The notes beneath the pieces were generated by a model. That model searched no databases, had not been told where the DNA came from, and was given only the letters and a program-made list of their open reading frames with translations. From Billgrantia aerodenitrificans (GTDB taxonomy: Bacteria; Pseudomonadota; Gammaproteobacteria; Pseudomonadales; Halomonadaceae), in assembly GCF_021404405.1 (NCBI RefSeq), contig NZ_JABFTV010000017.1, positions 1 through 47,129 on the forward strand: a stretch of DNA of 47,129 bases, read 5' to 3'. Within the stretch, counting starts at the first letter, position 1. Each line of letters begins with the position of its first letter. A program made the position numbers and the translations under genes. This document shows, piece by piece, positions 26,145 to 34,255 of this stretch.

Positions 26145-26843
26145 TCAAGGTCGACGCAGCATCAGCAATCCACAGCCAAACGCCTTGGCACGGCCGATAC
26201 CATGAGCCAGTGTTTCGACCAAACGCCCCGGATCGGTCACTTCCAGAAGCCCTTCATAATCGACACTGGAAAACCGAATGGCATCACGCCGACCGGGCTT
26301 GTGGAGAGCATGCTGACGATAGGAGCCTACATTTGGCTTGACCGGCAATCGAAATCCCCAGGACTCGGCCCGTGAGGTCAGCCAATCGTGAGCGGCATTG
26401 TCCATGGCCTCTACACAGGCTCGACTGTTGCGGGCCTCACCCGACTCAAAAGGAAACTTGGCGGCCATCAAGACATCGGCACGCTGCCCTCGTTTGCCTT
26501 CGACCGCCTTGGCTACCGTCGGATTGGCACGCACACGAAACGCTAATTGCTCGCCTATCTCCAGCGCTGGGGCGAACGGTTTGCTCTGCACATCGAGCAA
26601 CCCCGCTACTGCCACAGGCTCACGGTCGGAAAGCATGTAGAACAATGGCAGCCCTTTGGGCGCTTGGTCCGGCCCCGAGGGCTCCTCCATTTCCTGGCGG
26701 AACAGGAAAGGGCGAGCCTCCGAGTGGTCGGGAAAAAGTTTCCATAGAAGCTGGTGGGCACCGTAGGCGCCACCTCCCATGATCTCGAATAGCAGTTCAC
26801 GGGAAAGGCCGTTAAGGTCCACACGTACGCGAGAAAGAAACAT
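26145..26843 (-). CDS. cas6e: crRNA endonuclease Cas6e (Cse3/CasE)
   Basis: A 232-residue ferredoxin-fold RNase that cuts the pre-crRNA at the base of each repeat hairpin and stays on the 3' handle. The N-terminal active-site region has Y27 and H30 (GGAYGAHQLLWKLF). The C-terminal glycine-rich loop is HGIGRAKAFGCGLL. The start overlaps the cas5 stop (TGATG on the minus strand, 26841-26845). It must accept two repeat-loop types, because the distal repeats differ in the loop. Confidence 0.95.
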   Translation of the reverse strand: MFLSRVRVDLNGLSRELLFEIMGGGAYGAHQLLWKLFPDHSEARPFLFRQEMEEPSGPDQAPKGLPLFYMLSDREPVAVAGLLDVQSKPFAPALEIGEQLAFRVRANPTVAKAVEGKRGQRADVLMAAKFPFESGEARNSRACVEAMDNAAHDWLTSRAESWGFRLPVKPNVGSYRQHALHKPGRRDAIRFSSVDYEGLLEVTDPGRLVETLAHGIGRAKAFGCGLLMLRRP

Positions 26844-27586
26844 CAGTTGCCCTCCTCATGGCGGACGAAGCGGCGATATTCGGTACGCGGCCCAAACTGC
26901 CAGCGCCTACGGTTGAGTGGGCTGTCCCAGATAGCGTTGGACTCCACCCCCTCCTTTTTACCGTCGAGCATGGCCGCTTCACCCTCCCAGCAATAAAGCG
27001 ACTCACTAGCCAGGCGAAGCGCTTGCTGCTCATCGCGAACCAGTTTGGGGAACTCGGTATCGAGCGCTTCTTTCAGCCGCTCTACGGTTACACGACGTGG
27101 ATCCAGCGGGGCTGCCGGTGGGCACGCCTTGCGGCCAAGATACAATGGGAAGTGCGGAGTCTTGAGGGCTTGCTCCAGCGCCCCCAGTGTCAAGGTAGCC
27201 TCCGGCGACAGCCAAACAGCAACTGTCCAGAGCCCATCACAGCGGTAGTCACGACTGGAAAGAATGGTGTTGATGACTTTGCGTGGTGCACTCAACTCGT
27301 CACGGCGTGTGCGGTACACAACACCCTTGCGCTCGCCCGGTACCTGAGCCGTGTGGTAATCGCGCAACAGGATTCCCGGCGAACGCTGCTTGACCGCCAC
27401 CCGCACGCTGTCACGTAGCTCGCTCTGTCCTTCATCGTCATCACGCCGAATGCCGAGCGCGGCACCAAGCAAGCCCAGGATAGCGCCACGTCCCGGATGG
27501 GTAGCGCTGGGACGAGTTTCGCCTACCGCGGGTTCGCCCCAACTGGCTAGCGGCGCGTAGAGCCGGAAAACGAGATATTCCGTCAT
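26843..27586 (-). CDS. cas5e: Cascade subunit Cas5e (CasD)
   Basis: A 247-residue Cas5. It opens EYLVFRLYAPLASWGEPAVG, the family's first strand and conserved LASWG, followed by RPSATHPGRGAILGLLGAAL. Cas5e caps the 5' handle of crRNA in Cascade. ATG 27586 is preferred: GAGG lies 6 nt before it. A GTG at 27598 overlaps the cas7 stop and would add 4 residues. It is part of a tightly packed operon with cas7 and cas6e. Confidence 0.95.
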   Translation of the reverse strand: MTEYLVFRLYAPLASWGEPAVGETRPSATHPGRGAILGLLGAALGIRRDDDEGQSELRDSVRVAVKQRSPGILLRDYHTAQVPGERKGVVYRTRRDELSAPRKVINTILSSRDYRCDGLWTVAVWLSPEATLTLGALEQALKTPHFPLYLGRKACPPAAPLDPRRVTVERLKEALDTEFPKLVRDEQQALRLASESLYCWEGEAAMLDGKKEGVESNAIWDSPLNRRRWQFGPRTEYRRFVRHEEGN

Positions 27587-27594
27587 TACGCACC

Positions 27595-28668
27595 TCACTG
27601 GTCGGCTTTGAGGAAATCAACCAGCTCTGCCAGGCTCCCCTGTGCTACCGCACCCTCAAGCAGTGGGCCATGATAGTCCGGCTCGGCAGCTACGACGAAA
27701 CGTCGATCGGCACCGGCACCATAGGCGGTATCGAAAGCTTTGGCCTGCTTTTCGAGTCGCTCGATGGCTTCTACGGCTTGATCCTGACCGCTCACCGGTC
27801 GCAAGAATGCCACCGACAGCGAGCGGGGCTGTTGCTCACCCTTTTCGGCAAGCAGGTAGCTGGCATGAGCGCGGGAACCAAAGCTGTTCTGCTTACCCTT
27901 GGGCGAGGTTCTTGCCGCAGCTTCGACCAGAGCGGCAATCGACCTGTCGGCAAGCTCGGCGTCGCCCTTCAGATTTTCCACGAGCTGGTTGCGGTCGATG
28001 CAGACGTAGCTGTAAAACAACCCCGCTCCGTAACCGGCCTCGCCGACGTGAGCGGCGCCGCGATGCTCATTCCCCGTATTGAGATCATCCACGGCAGTGA
28101 AATAATCATCTTCTACTTCAGCAGCGTGCACGGTAATGGCATGCGCCACCTGGCAGGCTGCTTCCACATTGTACTCAGGAACCGCGGCCAGCATGCGGCC
28201 GAACAAAGCGATATCGGCGGCTGTAGGTTTGTGGCGCAGCAGGTCTAAATCTTCCTTCTCCGGCGCTCTGCTCTCGTTGGCAAGAGTATCGACCAACGCA
28301 TCGACTGCTGCCTGCTCTTCGGGGCCGATGTGTACGAGCTGGCTGGTTTCCAGCTCGCCCTTGGCCACCTCACCGAAGACTTTGGCAATATCGGTTGCCC
28401 ACTCCTGGGCCTCCTTCTCCTTTACCCCTTTCTCGATCAGGCGCTGTTTAGCCTCGATGCCGATACGCTTGGTGCGGTAGCCACGATGCTGACCGATGGC
28501 CTCTTCAAACAGTGCCGAGGTACGCCATGCGCGCTTGAGGCTCTGGGAAGAGACACGAAGGCGCTTGGCGCCACCCATGATGGCAGTCTTGGGACGGCCC
28601 AGATCGTCACGATTGAGATTGGCGGGCGGATAGGAAGTCAGTAGGTGCAGTTGAATGAAATGGCTCAT
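27595..28668 (-). CDS. cas7e: Cascade backbone subunit Cas7e (CasC/Cse4)
   Basis: A 357-residue Cas7. The N-terminus FIQLHLLTSYPPANLNRDDL, then GRPKTAIMGGAKRLRVSSQSLKRAWR (parts: GRPKTAIMGGAKRLR, VSSQSLKRAWR), is the I-E signature; it also has NSFGSRAHASYLL. Six copies usually form the crRNA-binding filament. GGGAG lies 9 nt before ATG 28668. cse2 ends 32 bp upstream. Confidence 0.97.
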   Translation of the reverse strand: MSHFIQLHLLTSYPPANLNRDDLGRPKTAIMGGAKRLRVSSQSLKRAWRTSALFEEAIGQHRGYRTKRIGIEAKQRLIEKGVKEKEAQEWATDIAKVFGEVAKGELETSQLVHIGPEEQAAVDALVDTLANESRAPEKEDLDLLRHKPTAADIALFGRMLAAVPEYNVEAACQVAHAITVHAAEVEDDYFTAVDDLNTGNEHRGAAHVGEAGYGAGLFYSYVCIDRNQLVENLKGDAELADRSIAALVEAAARTSPKGKQNSFGSRAHASYLLAEKGEQQPRSLSVAFLRPVSGQDQAVEAIERLEKQAKAFDTAYGAGADRRFVVAAEPDYHGPLLEGAVAQGSLAELVDFLKADQ

Positions 28669-28700
28669 GTGTCAGCTCCCTGTTCTTAATAGAAGTTCGA

Positions 28701-29372
28701 TTAGTCGTTATCGTGCTGATATTGGAGTTGAGTGCCAAAGTAATCATTTGCCCATTGGAAGGACAGGCGCTGTGAAGGGCGGCTGGCAGCCCAACCTTGC
28801 GACTCACGCCACCTTTCAGCCCACCAGAGGGCAACGTTATCGGCCAGATAGACCGCGCTGACGCCTCTCTTGTCGATCAGCGCCAATGCACGGCGGAGAT
28901 GAGTAATCAGCTCCTCGGGCGAGCGACAGGCCAGCAGGCGTTGGAAGCGCAGCTCACTCATATGAGGCTTGCCGGTTTCTTTCTTCTGTTTGCCAAGTTG
29001 GCTACCCAAAGTGGCACCGGGACTTTCGGCCCTTACCTCGGCCAGCACTAGCGCGATGCATGCCCAGGTTTGCAGCCGATAATTGCGTTGCTTCTCACCT
29101 TCCCCTTCAGGCGCTGACAACCGATGCCAGAGAAGCCGAAAACCTTCGGTCAGCATGGCGGCCTCCACGGTATCGCAACGCCTGAGCGTGGCCCGCACGC
29201 CCTTTGGCCACGGCGGTGCATCGCTGAAGGCCTTCAGTTCTGCTGCCGGTAGGGTCAAACGCTGCCACCAGCAACGCACCTGAAAAGCCTCGTCCGCACT
29301 AATCGCGAGCAGACGCTCTTCCGGTACCGGTCGGGCTTCACTTACCGCCTCAGCGGTCGTCGCCTCACTCAT
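28701..29372 (-). CDS. cse2: Cascade small subunit Cse2 (CasB)
   Basis: A 223-residue helical protein: WWQRLTLPAAELKAFS, GVRATLRRCDTVEAAMLTEG and FQRLLACRSPEELITHLRRAL match Cse2. It forms the belly dimer of Cascade and helps hold the displaced DNA strand. It has ~25 extra N-terminal residues relative to E. coli CasB. ATG 29372 overlaps the cse1 stop by ATGA. Confidence 0.94.
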   Translation of the reverse strand: MSEATTAEAVSEARPVPEERLLAISADEAFQVRCWWQRLTLPAAELKAFSDAPPWPKGVRATLRRCDTVEAAMLTEGFRLLWHRLSAPEGEGEKQRNYRLQTWACIALVLAEVRAESPGATLGSQLGKQKKETGKPHMSELRFQRLLACRSPEELITHLRRALALIDKRGVSAVYLADNVALWWAERWRESQGWAASRPSQRLSFQWANDYFGTQLQYQHDND

Positions 29373-31051
29373 GACATCCCCTCCGTTGCCTTGTTTTTCT
29401 GGTCAGCCGCCAGACTGAAGCCACCTTCTTTTGCAAATTTCTGGATGACTTTGCTCCCCTTGCTTCGCCCAGAGAGCCAAGCCAAAAGATTTCGCCGTGC
29501 CTGGATAATACGACGCATATCCAACTCTTCATGGGGGCCGCTGAGAGACAGAAGCTCGAAAAGACGAAGCGCTTCTCGCCTCAACTCGCCATACCAACTT
29601 TCAGCGACTTGAGAAGGCATGTGGATGTATTGTCCGTTCTGAAGTGCTTGGCGCAGTGCGAATAGATTTCGAAAGAAAGCAGCCTCGGTCGCATCGTAAA
29701 ATTGCTCATCGATGCTGCTCATATCGCCCTTGGCATCGGCAGGACGAGAAAACCAGGCACCTTTTACCTGGTTGCGCAGCATCCAGGCAACTTGGCGCGC
29801 AAGCTCGGTAAAGACCTGTACCCAACTCCTGAAGACTTCCTCGTGCTTGGGTGGAATGGCTATCAGCGGCATCTCGACGCCATACCAGCAACGTGGCTTC
29901 ATATTGTCCATGTCGTAGCCGAAGGCCCACAAACGCACCTGATTCAATAACCTCTCGCTGATGTCACCTTCCCGGTAGGCCTCTTCGCTCGTCGGGGCCT
30001 TGCCATGCAAATAGTCATGCACGACAGCGGCCGGCAGAGCTCCGCTCGACTTCGCATCCTGCAGAACCAGATGCGACCAGTGGCGATAACCCAACCCACC
30101 AGGCTGACCTTTCTGAGAGAGCGGCGGCTCGTTCGGTTTCTTGGGATCCTGCCGGTAGGGCGTCAAAGGATGCAGCCAAGGACCGTCATAGTTGGCACCG
30201 TAATTCTTGGCCCGGATCTCCCGAACGAAGCGCGTCGTCTCTCTTCCGCACAAATCACACTGACACGCACCATCCTCGAAGAGCAGGCGAAACCGGCGTG
30301 GCATGGCCCAATAGGGATGCAAAGGATGCACTTCGTCTGGCGTCACAACGGCGCCCTTCTTATCGCTGACACGAGTTGGCCCCATCCAGGGAAAGAGCGT
30401 GTCGTCCTCGGGCTTGGCTTCGAGGTTGCGCCCGCCTGCGCCAGCAATCGAAGCCGCAGGCATCACGTTCAGCCAAAGCCGCTGCCAGAGTGTGGCATCC
30501 GCTCGCTCGGGCAGCACCAGAGTCGTTAGCGGCCCACCACCCCGTAAACCCACGCGGTACCCCGCCCCGCCAGACGGTGCGTTGATCTGCAGAGTGAATA
30601 GAGCAAGCGCTGCGCAGTCGGGGCAGACGACTTCTACACGCCCACGCTTGGTGAAATGATCGGTGTTGAGCTTAATACCGTTGGCACCGGGGGAGTCGAT
30701 CAGCAGCCCTGCGACCGGTGAGGGATTGGCCTCCTCAAGAGGATCGAGATCCTGCATGAAGCGCGGCCTATCGCCATCCAGCTCGAAAGCGGCTGCCAGA
30801 GGAGAAAAAGCGCTTGCCAGCTCCTCGACTGTCGGGGGCTCCAGGTATCGAGCCAACCAGTCGTCGTGATTCTTGGGCGGAAGCGCCGTCTGTAACAGCC
30901 CGATCAGGAACTGATAAGCCGCGCCTTGAAAATCAGCCCGAGGCAGCGCCAGATCGAGAATTTCAGGATCGGCGATAGAGGATGGGGATCGATAGGTAAT
31001 CCCCCCCTCTTTGGCTCGCACAGGCAGCCAATCTCTTTCGGTTAGGTTCAC
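29369..31051 (-). CDS. cse1: Cascade large subunit Cse1 (CasA/Cas8e)
   Basis: A 560-residue PAM-recognising subunit that also recruits Cas3. It opens MNLTERDWLPVRAKEGG, has GLLQTALPPKNHDDW, the L1-loop region (LNTDHFTKRGR) and two Cys pairs (C143PDC146 and the later CDLC) as expected for the zinc-binding site. The start is GTG 31051 with AAGGAGGT immediately upstream; this ribosome-binding site overlaps the stop codon of the small ORF at 31053-31178. So cse1 is likely translated by re-initiation from that ORF. Confidence 0.96.
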   Translation of the reverse strand: MNLTERDWLPVRAKEGGITYRSPSSIADPEILDLALPRADFQGAAYQFLIGLLQTALPPKNHDDWLARYLEPPTVEELASAFSPLAAAFELDGDRPRFMQDLDPLEEANPSPVAGLLIDSPGANGIKLNTDHFTKRGRVEVVCPDCAALALFTLQINAPSGGAGYRVGLRGGGPLTTLVLPERADATLWQRLWLNVMPAASIAGAGGRNLEAKPEDDTLFPWMGPTRVSDKKGAVVTPDEVHPLHPYWAMPRRFRLLFEDGACQCDLCGRETTRFVREIRAKNYGANYDGPWLHPLTPYRQDPKKPNEPPLSQKGQPGGLGYRHWSHLVLQDAKSSGALPAAVVHDYLHGKAPTSEEAYREGDISERLLNQVRLWAFGYDMDNMKPRCWYGVEMPLIAIPPKHEEVFRSWVQVFTELARQVAWMLRNQVKGAWFSRPADAKGDMSSIDEQFYDATEAAFFRNLFALRQALQNGQYIHMPSQVAESWYGELRREALRLFELLSLSGPHEELDMRRIIQARRNLLAWLSGRSKGSKVIQKFAKEGGFSLAADQKNKATEGMS

Positions 31052-31052
31052 G

Positions 31053-31178
31053 CTACCTCCTTCTTGCAGCTAGCCAAATCCAAAGTCTGATAGCGAGCCA
31101 GGTCGCCACACGCAGAGTGATACGAACCCAGTCCCACTCCCCCACTTTCCAAAGCCACTCTTCAAGGAATCGACGCAT
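31053..31178 (-). CDS. Tryptophan-rich 41-aa ORF between cas3 and cse1
   Basis: An ORF not matching anything I know. ATG 31178 follows AGGAGGT with a 6-nt gap; TAG is at 31053-31055, one base before the cse1 GTG. The peptide starts MRRFLEEWLWKVGEWDW and ends in three arginines. Tryptophan is at positions 8, 10, 15, 17, 27, 33 and 35 (7 of 41). Residues 18-39 are mostly hydrophobic with arginines at 19, 23 and 31, so one amphipathic or membrane-inserting helix is plausible. It would be the first gene of the Cascade operon, 33 bp from a sigma70-like promoter. An uncoded leader is the alternative. Confidence 0.6.
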   Translation of the reverse strand: MRRFLEEWLWKVGEWDWVRITLRVATWLAIRLWIWLAARRR

Positions 31179-31210
31179 AACCCCACCTCCTGACCCTGCC
31201 TCTGAGGCCA

Positions 31211-31239
31211 AGCATATTCCTCACAAGGCAACCGGTCAA
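31211..31239 (-). promoter_or_regulatory. Sigma70-like promoter of the Cascade operon
   Basis: On the minus strand: TTGACC (31239-31234), 17 nt, TATGCT (31216-31211), with an AT-rich CTATTTTAT upstream. The start site would be near 31204, ~26 nt before the 41-aa ORF. Confidence 0.7.
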
Positions 31240-31400
31240 TAAAATAGAAGTGAGTAGATCCTCAAAAAACGATTACACAGTGTATTTCGATCTATGGTGA
31301 TGAGATACTCCACAACGCTCCCTAGCTCTCTAGGGCTCAACCGTGAGTCGACCCACAAAAAAGCTCGGCTCTTAGTGAGTTCTCCGCAGTAGCGGGGCAT

Positions 31401-31424
31401 GGCCACCCTCCATCGAGGGTGGCC
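31401..31424 (-). terminator. Perfect hairpin directly after cas3
   Basis: GGCCACCCTC, loop CATC, GAGGGTGGCC; it begins one base after the cas3 stop on the minus strand. No T-run follows, so termination strength is uncertain. Confidence 0.5.
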
Positions 31425-31425
31425 T

Positions 31426-34104
31426 CTACACGTCCGCCGACCGCCCAAACAGGCATCCGAGCACTTGGTCATAGGCCACCTCAGCGTCCTCTTCGGCCAA
31501 CCAGGGCTGCACGAAGCGCAGCGCTTTGTAGCGTTCCTGCAAGGCTTCCCACTGGGGCTGGTAGCTAACTGGTAGCTCCGCCAGTTTCTTGGCCTGGCTC
31601 TGGCGCAACTTGAGCTGGCTGAGCATGTCGGTATGGCGCTCGCCCTCGGCCCATAACGTCAGGGTGCCCATGGCATCACGCTTGAGCAGCACCACATTGA
31701 CGGTAGGCTCATCGATCAGCCGGGTACCGAACTCTTGCTCCTCCTGCCATTTGTGGCGATCCCAGACATACCCCGCCTCCAGCTCCAGTGCGCTGGTGAA
31801 GGCCATGGAGCCGGCAATTTGCTGCTGTCCTCGCTGTACAATACGCGCCTCATGCAGGCCATCCGGTACCTGGTCGATTACCGCGCCATAAACGGCCTCG
31901 ATGAGTTCACGCGCCTCTTCCGGCATGCGGATCGCTTCGAGCTGCCGGAGCACACGCTGGGTCAGCCATAGAAGCGAGGTGTCTCGATAGACGGCTTGAG
32001 TACCGGGCAGTGCGCGCTTCAGCCACTGTGCATCCGGCTCTTCATCCCACTCCGGCGCCAGCACTCGCAGCACCGGCGGGCAACGCGGGCCACGTTGGTG
32101 ACGTTGTAATCTCCCCGCGCGCTGAATCAGCAGATCGACAGGAGCAAGGTCGCTGATCATCAGATCGGCATCGCAGTCGAGCGATTCCTGAAAAACCTGT
32201 GTAGTTACAATAACTTGCCCATCACGAATATCAGATGCAGACGCCTTACCCAAGCGACGGAGAACATCGGACTCAATGCGCTGACGATCCAGCATGGCGA
32301 AGCGGCTATGGAATAGCAGACACCGCTCAGGTTGCGGATGACGCTCCCGAATCGCCTCGTAAGCACGAATGGCGTCATCCACCGTATTGCGCACCCAGGC
32401 AACGCACTCACCGGCCTCGACGGCTTCCATGACGATTTCGATCGCCTGTTGCTCTTCGCTCAGCCATTCCACGCCGACCTCACGCGATACCTCGGGACGC
32501 GAATCGAGGGAAACTTCACGAACGGCTGCGCCGGAAACTTGGGTCAACAGAGGGAAATCACGACACTCAAGCGAACTTGAGGGCAGGTTCAGCCCTTCCT
32601 GCCAGGCCGCTACCAACGCCTGCCGCATCGCATGCGGCAAGGTAGCGGTCAGCAAAATAGCGCTACCACCCTGGCGGGCATGATGACTCAACAGCCGGCT
32701 GAGCGGCGTCTGCATGTAGTGGTCATACGCATGCACCTCATCGACGATCAGTACCTTGCGGGCCAGCCCGAAGAGCCGCAGAGACTGGTGACGAAACGGC
32801 AGGACTCCCATCAGCGCTTGGTCGATGGTGCCAACCCCAACCTCCGCCAACAGCGCCTTCTTGCGGGAATCGGCAAGCCATCGATTGCATTGAGCAGTGG
32901 CAGAGGCCTCGCCAGGGCCATAGTCGAGATCCTGCGGCTGCGAGTTGTCGATGGCAGCCGAGAACGACTCGTTCAAGCGGCTAGCACCATGAGCCAGCAC
33001 GAACGAGGGGTTGGAGTCGGGCGTGTAGAAGCGGCGATGCAAGGAGCCAAGCCGTTCGTACATGGCATTCGAAGTCGCCATGGTGGGCAAGGCGAAATAG
33101 AGCCCCTCGGCGTGGCCGGCAGCCAGCAGGCGTTGCGCCAGAATACAGGCGGCTTCCGTCTTGCCGGCCCCCGTGACGTCCTCGAGTATGAAAAGCTGGG
33201 GCCCAGACGGTATTGATAGTGACTCAGCCTCTTTCTGCAACGGCGTAGGTTCAACTTCACGGCCGTCGAACCAAGCCCCAAGGCCGGAGTACGACAAGGG
33301 TGTGAGTGGCTGAGTAAATCCTGCCTTTCGTAGAGCCGTCTCCGCCCTAGGCACCGCGCAGCATTCCCAATACTCGGCCAAGGACATCTGGTCCTGGCAG
33401 TAGTCGAAGTGCTCCTGGTTCGAACCCAGCCAGTCGCTGAGAGTCGCCCACCCCGAGATGGTCCAGCTCAACGACAGGAAAGATGTGAGCCACTCTTCCG
33501 ATAACAGCTGCTCAATGGGCCAGTCGATATCAATCAAGTCAGCCCATTCGGATACGAAGAGCTTTGCGGACTCTACATCGCTGGCGTGCTCATCTGAGCC
33601 AAAGAAAACCTCCAGACGGAGCTGATCCGCCTCGACGGGCTGGCCATGGTGGCCAAAGAAGGGATTCACCAATGCCTTGATTGCGTTACGCCGCCGCTGC
33701 CTTTCCCCAAGATCAAGCGCGCCTTCCGGCCAGTGCAATACTCCTTCATCCAACCAGTCGAGCCAGCACTCACGCCATAGCAGTAGACCCAGCCGATCAT
33801 GTCGTACGGTGTATTCGTACCGCTCAAGGGGAGCGACCAGCTCTGCTCCCTCGGGTCGTGCCAGCCCTTGGAAAGTACGGGAAAATTTGCCTAGGTCGTG
33901 CAAGCCGAGGAGAAAGACGAAAAAGCGTCGTAACTGCTCAGGCGGCATGCCGAGGCGCTCTGCCAGCCGTTGTGTCAGCGGACTCTCCGGAGCAAGCAGA
34001 TGCCAACCGACGGCAGCCACGTCAAGGCTATGGTAGGGCAGGAGATGGCAGCTTGCGCCTTGCGAGCCTGGTTTCGCTTTTCCCCAATAGAGCCAATAGG
34101 TCAC
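31426..34104 (-). CDS. cas3: CRISPR helicase-nuclease Cas3
   Basis: An 892-residue effector with an N-terminal HD nuclease (H25, HD at 69-70, HH at 152-153, SDW at 223-225) and an SF2 helicase: Walker A GAGKT (312-316), DEVH (455-458), LLTATLP, and QRAGRLQRH near residue 690. It is recruited by Cse1 to degrade target DNA. The start is GTG 34104 with GGGAG 7 nt upstream. It is separated from the Cascade operon by 374 bp (hairpin, promoter, small ORF), so it is probably made separately. The divergent BrxR-like gene probably controls it through the inverted repeat at 34149-34177. Confidence 0.97.
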   Translation of the reverse strand: MTYWLYWGKAKPGSQGASCHLLPYHSLDVAAVGWHLLAPESPLTQRLAERLGMPPEQLRRFFVFLLGLHDLGKFSRTFQGLARPEGAELVAPLERYEYTVRHDRLGLLLWRECWLDWLDEGVLHWPEGALDLGERQRRRNAIKALVNPFFGHHGQPVEADQLRLEVFFGSDEHASDVESAKLFVSEWADLIDIDWPIEQLLSEEWLTSFLSLSWTISGWATLSDWLGSNQEHFDYCQDQMSLAEYWECCAVPRAETALRKAGFTQPLTPLSYSGLGAWFDGREVEPTPLQKEAESLSIPSGPQLFILEDVTGAGKTEAACILAQRLLAAGHAEGLYFALPTMATSNAMYERLGSLHRRFYTPDSNPSFVLAHGASRLNESFSAAIDNSQPQDLDYGPGEASATAQCNRWLADSRKKALLAEVGVGTIDQALMGVLPFRHQSLRLFGLARKVLIVDEVHAYDHYMQTPLSRLLSHHARQGGSAILLTATLPHAMRQALVAAWQEGLNLPSSSLECRDFPLLTQVSGAAVREVSLDSRPEVSREVGVEWLSEEQQAIEIVMEAVEAGECVAWVRNTVDDAIRAYEAIRERHPQPERCLLFHSRFAMLDRQRIESDVLRRLGKASASDIRDGQVIVTTQVFQESLDCDADLMISDLAPVDLLIQRAGRLQRHQRGPRCPPVLRVLAPEWDEEPDAQWLKRALPGTQAVYRDTSLLWLTQRVLRQLEAIRMPEEARELIEAVYGAVIDQVPDGLHEARIVQRGQQQIAGSMAFTSALELEAGYVWDRHKWQEEQEFGTRLIDEPTVNVVLLKRDAMGTLTLWAEGERHTDMLSQLKLRQSQAKKLAELPVSYQPQWEALQERYKALRFVQPWLAEEDAEVAYDQVLGCLFGRSADV

Positions 34105-34148
34105 CGGCGAACTCCCTTTCGTTTGTTGTTCTCACTACCCCTCATGTA

Positions 34149-34177
34149 ATCACTTGTTAGTATGGGTAACTAGTGAT
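34149..34177. promoter_or_regulatory. 11-bp inverted repeat operator candidate
   Basis: ATCACTTGTTA (34149-34159), 7-bp spacer GTATGGG, TAACTAGTGAT (34167-34177); 10 of 11 positions pair. It covers the -10 (CATACT) and most of the spacer of a minus-strand cas3 promoter and the -35 (TTGTTA, 34154-34159) of a plus-strand promoter. Confidence 0.75.
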
Positions 34178-34186
34178 GTATATCAA
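34159..34186 (-). promoter_or_regulatory. Candidate cas3 promoter
   Basis: On the minus strand: TTGATA (34186-34181), 16 nt, CATACT (34164-34159). The predicted start lies ~48 nt before the cas3 GTG. Confidence 0.55.
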
Positions 34187-34255
34187 ACCAGCGTACTAAG
34201 CAGCCCGGTCATTCCTTTTCCGCTTGAGTGCGCTGGGATCATGGAGAAGCCAACG

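Larger units (their letters stand above)
31179..31425. other. Gap between cas3 and the Cascade operon
   Basis: About 247 bp. It holds a hairpin directly after cas3 (31401-31424), a weak terminator-like element on the minus strand (AAGAGC, CGA, GCTTTTTT; 31355-31373), a small stem CCCTAG/CTAGGG (31320-31335), the promoter at 31211-31239 and a GCCTC-T-GAGGC palindrome at its predicted start (31198-31208). Confidence 0.6.

Noticed and set aside
31236..31400. 54-codon minus-strand ORF just after cas3 (MPRYCGELTKS...)
   Set aside because: Its GAGGG ribosome-binding site lies inside the cas3-end hairpin, it ends inside the -35 box of the Cascade promoter, and it has no recognisable composition. 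Kept only as an alternative use of this gap.
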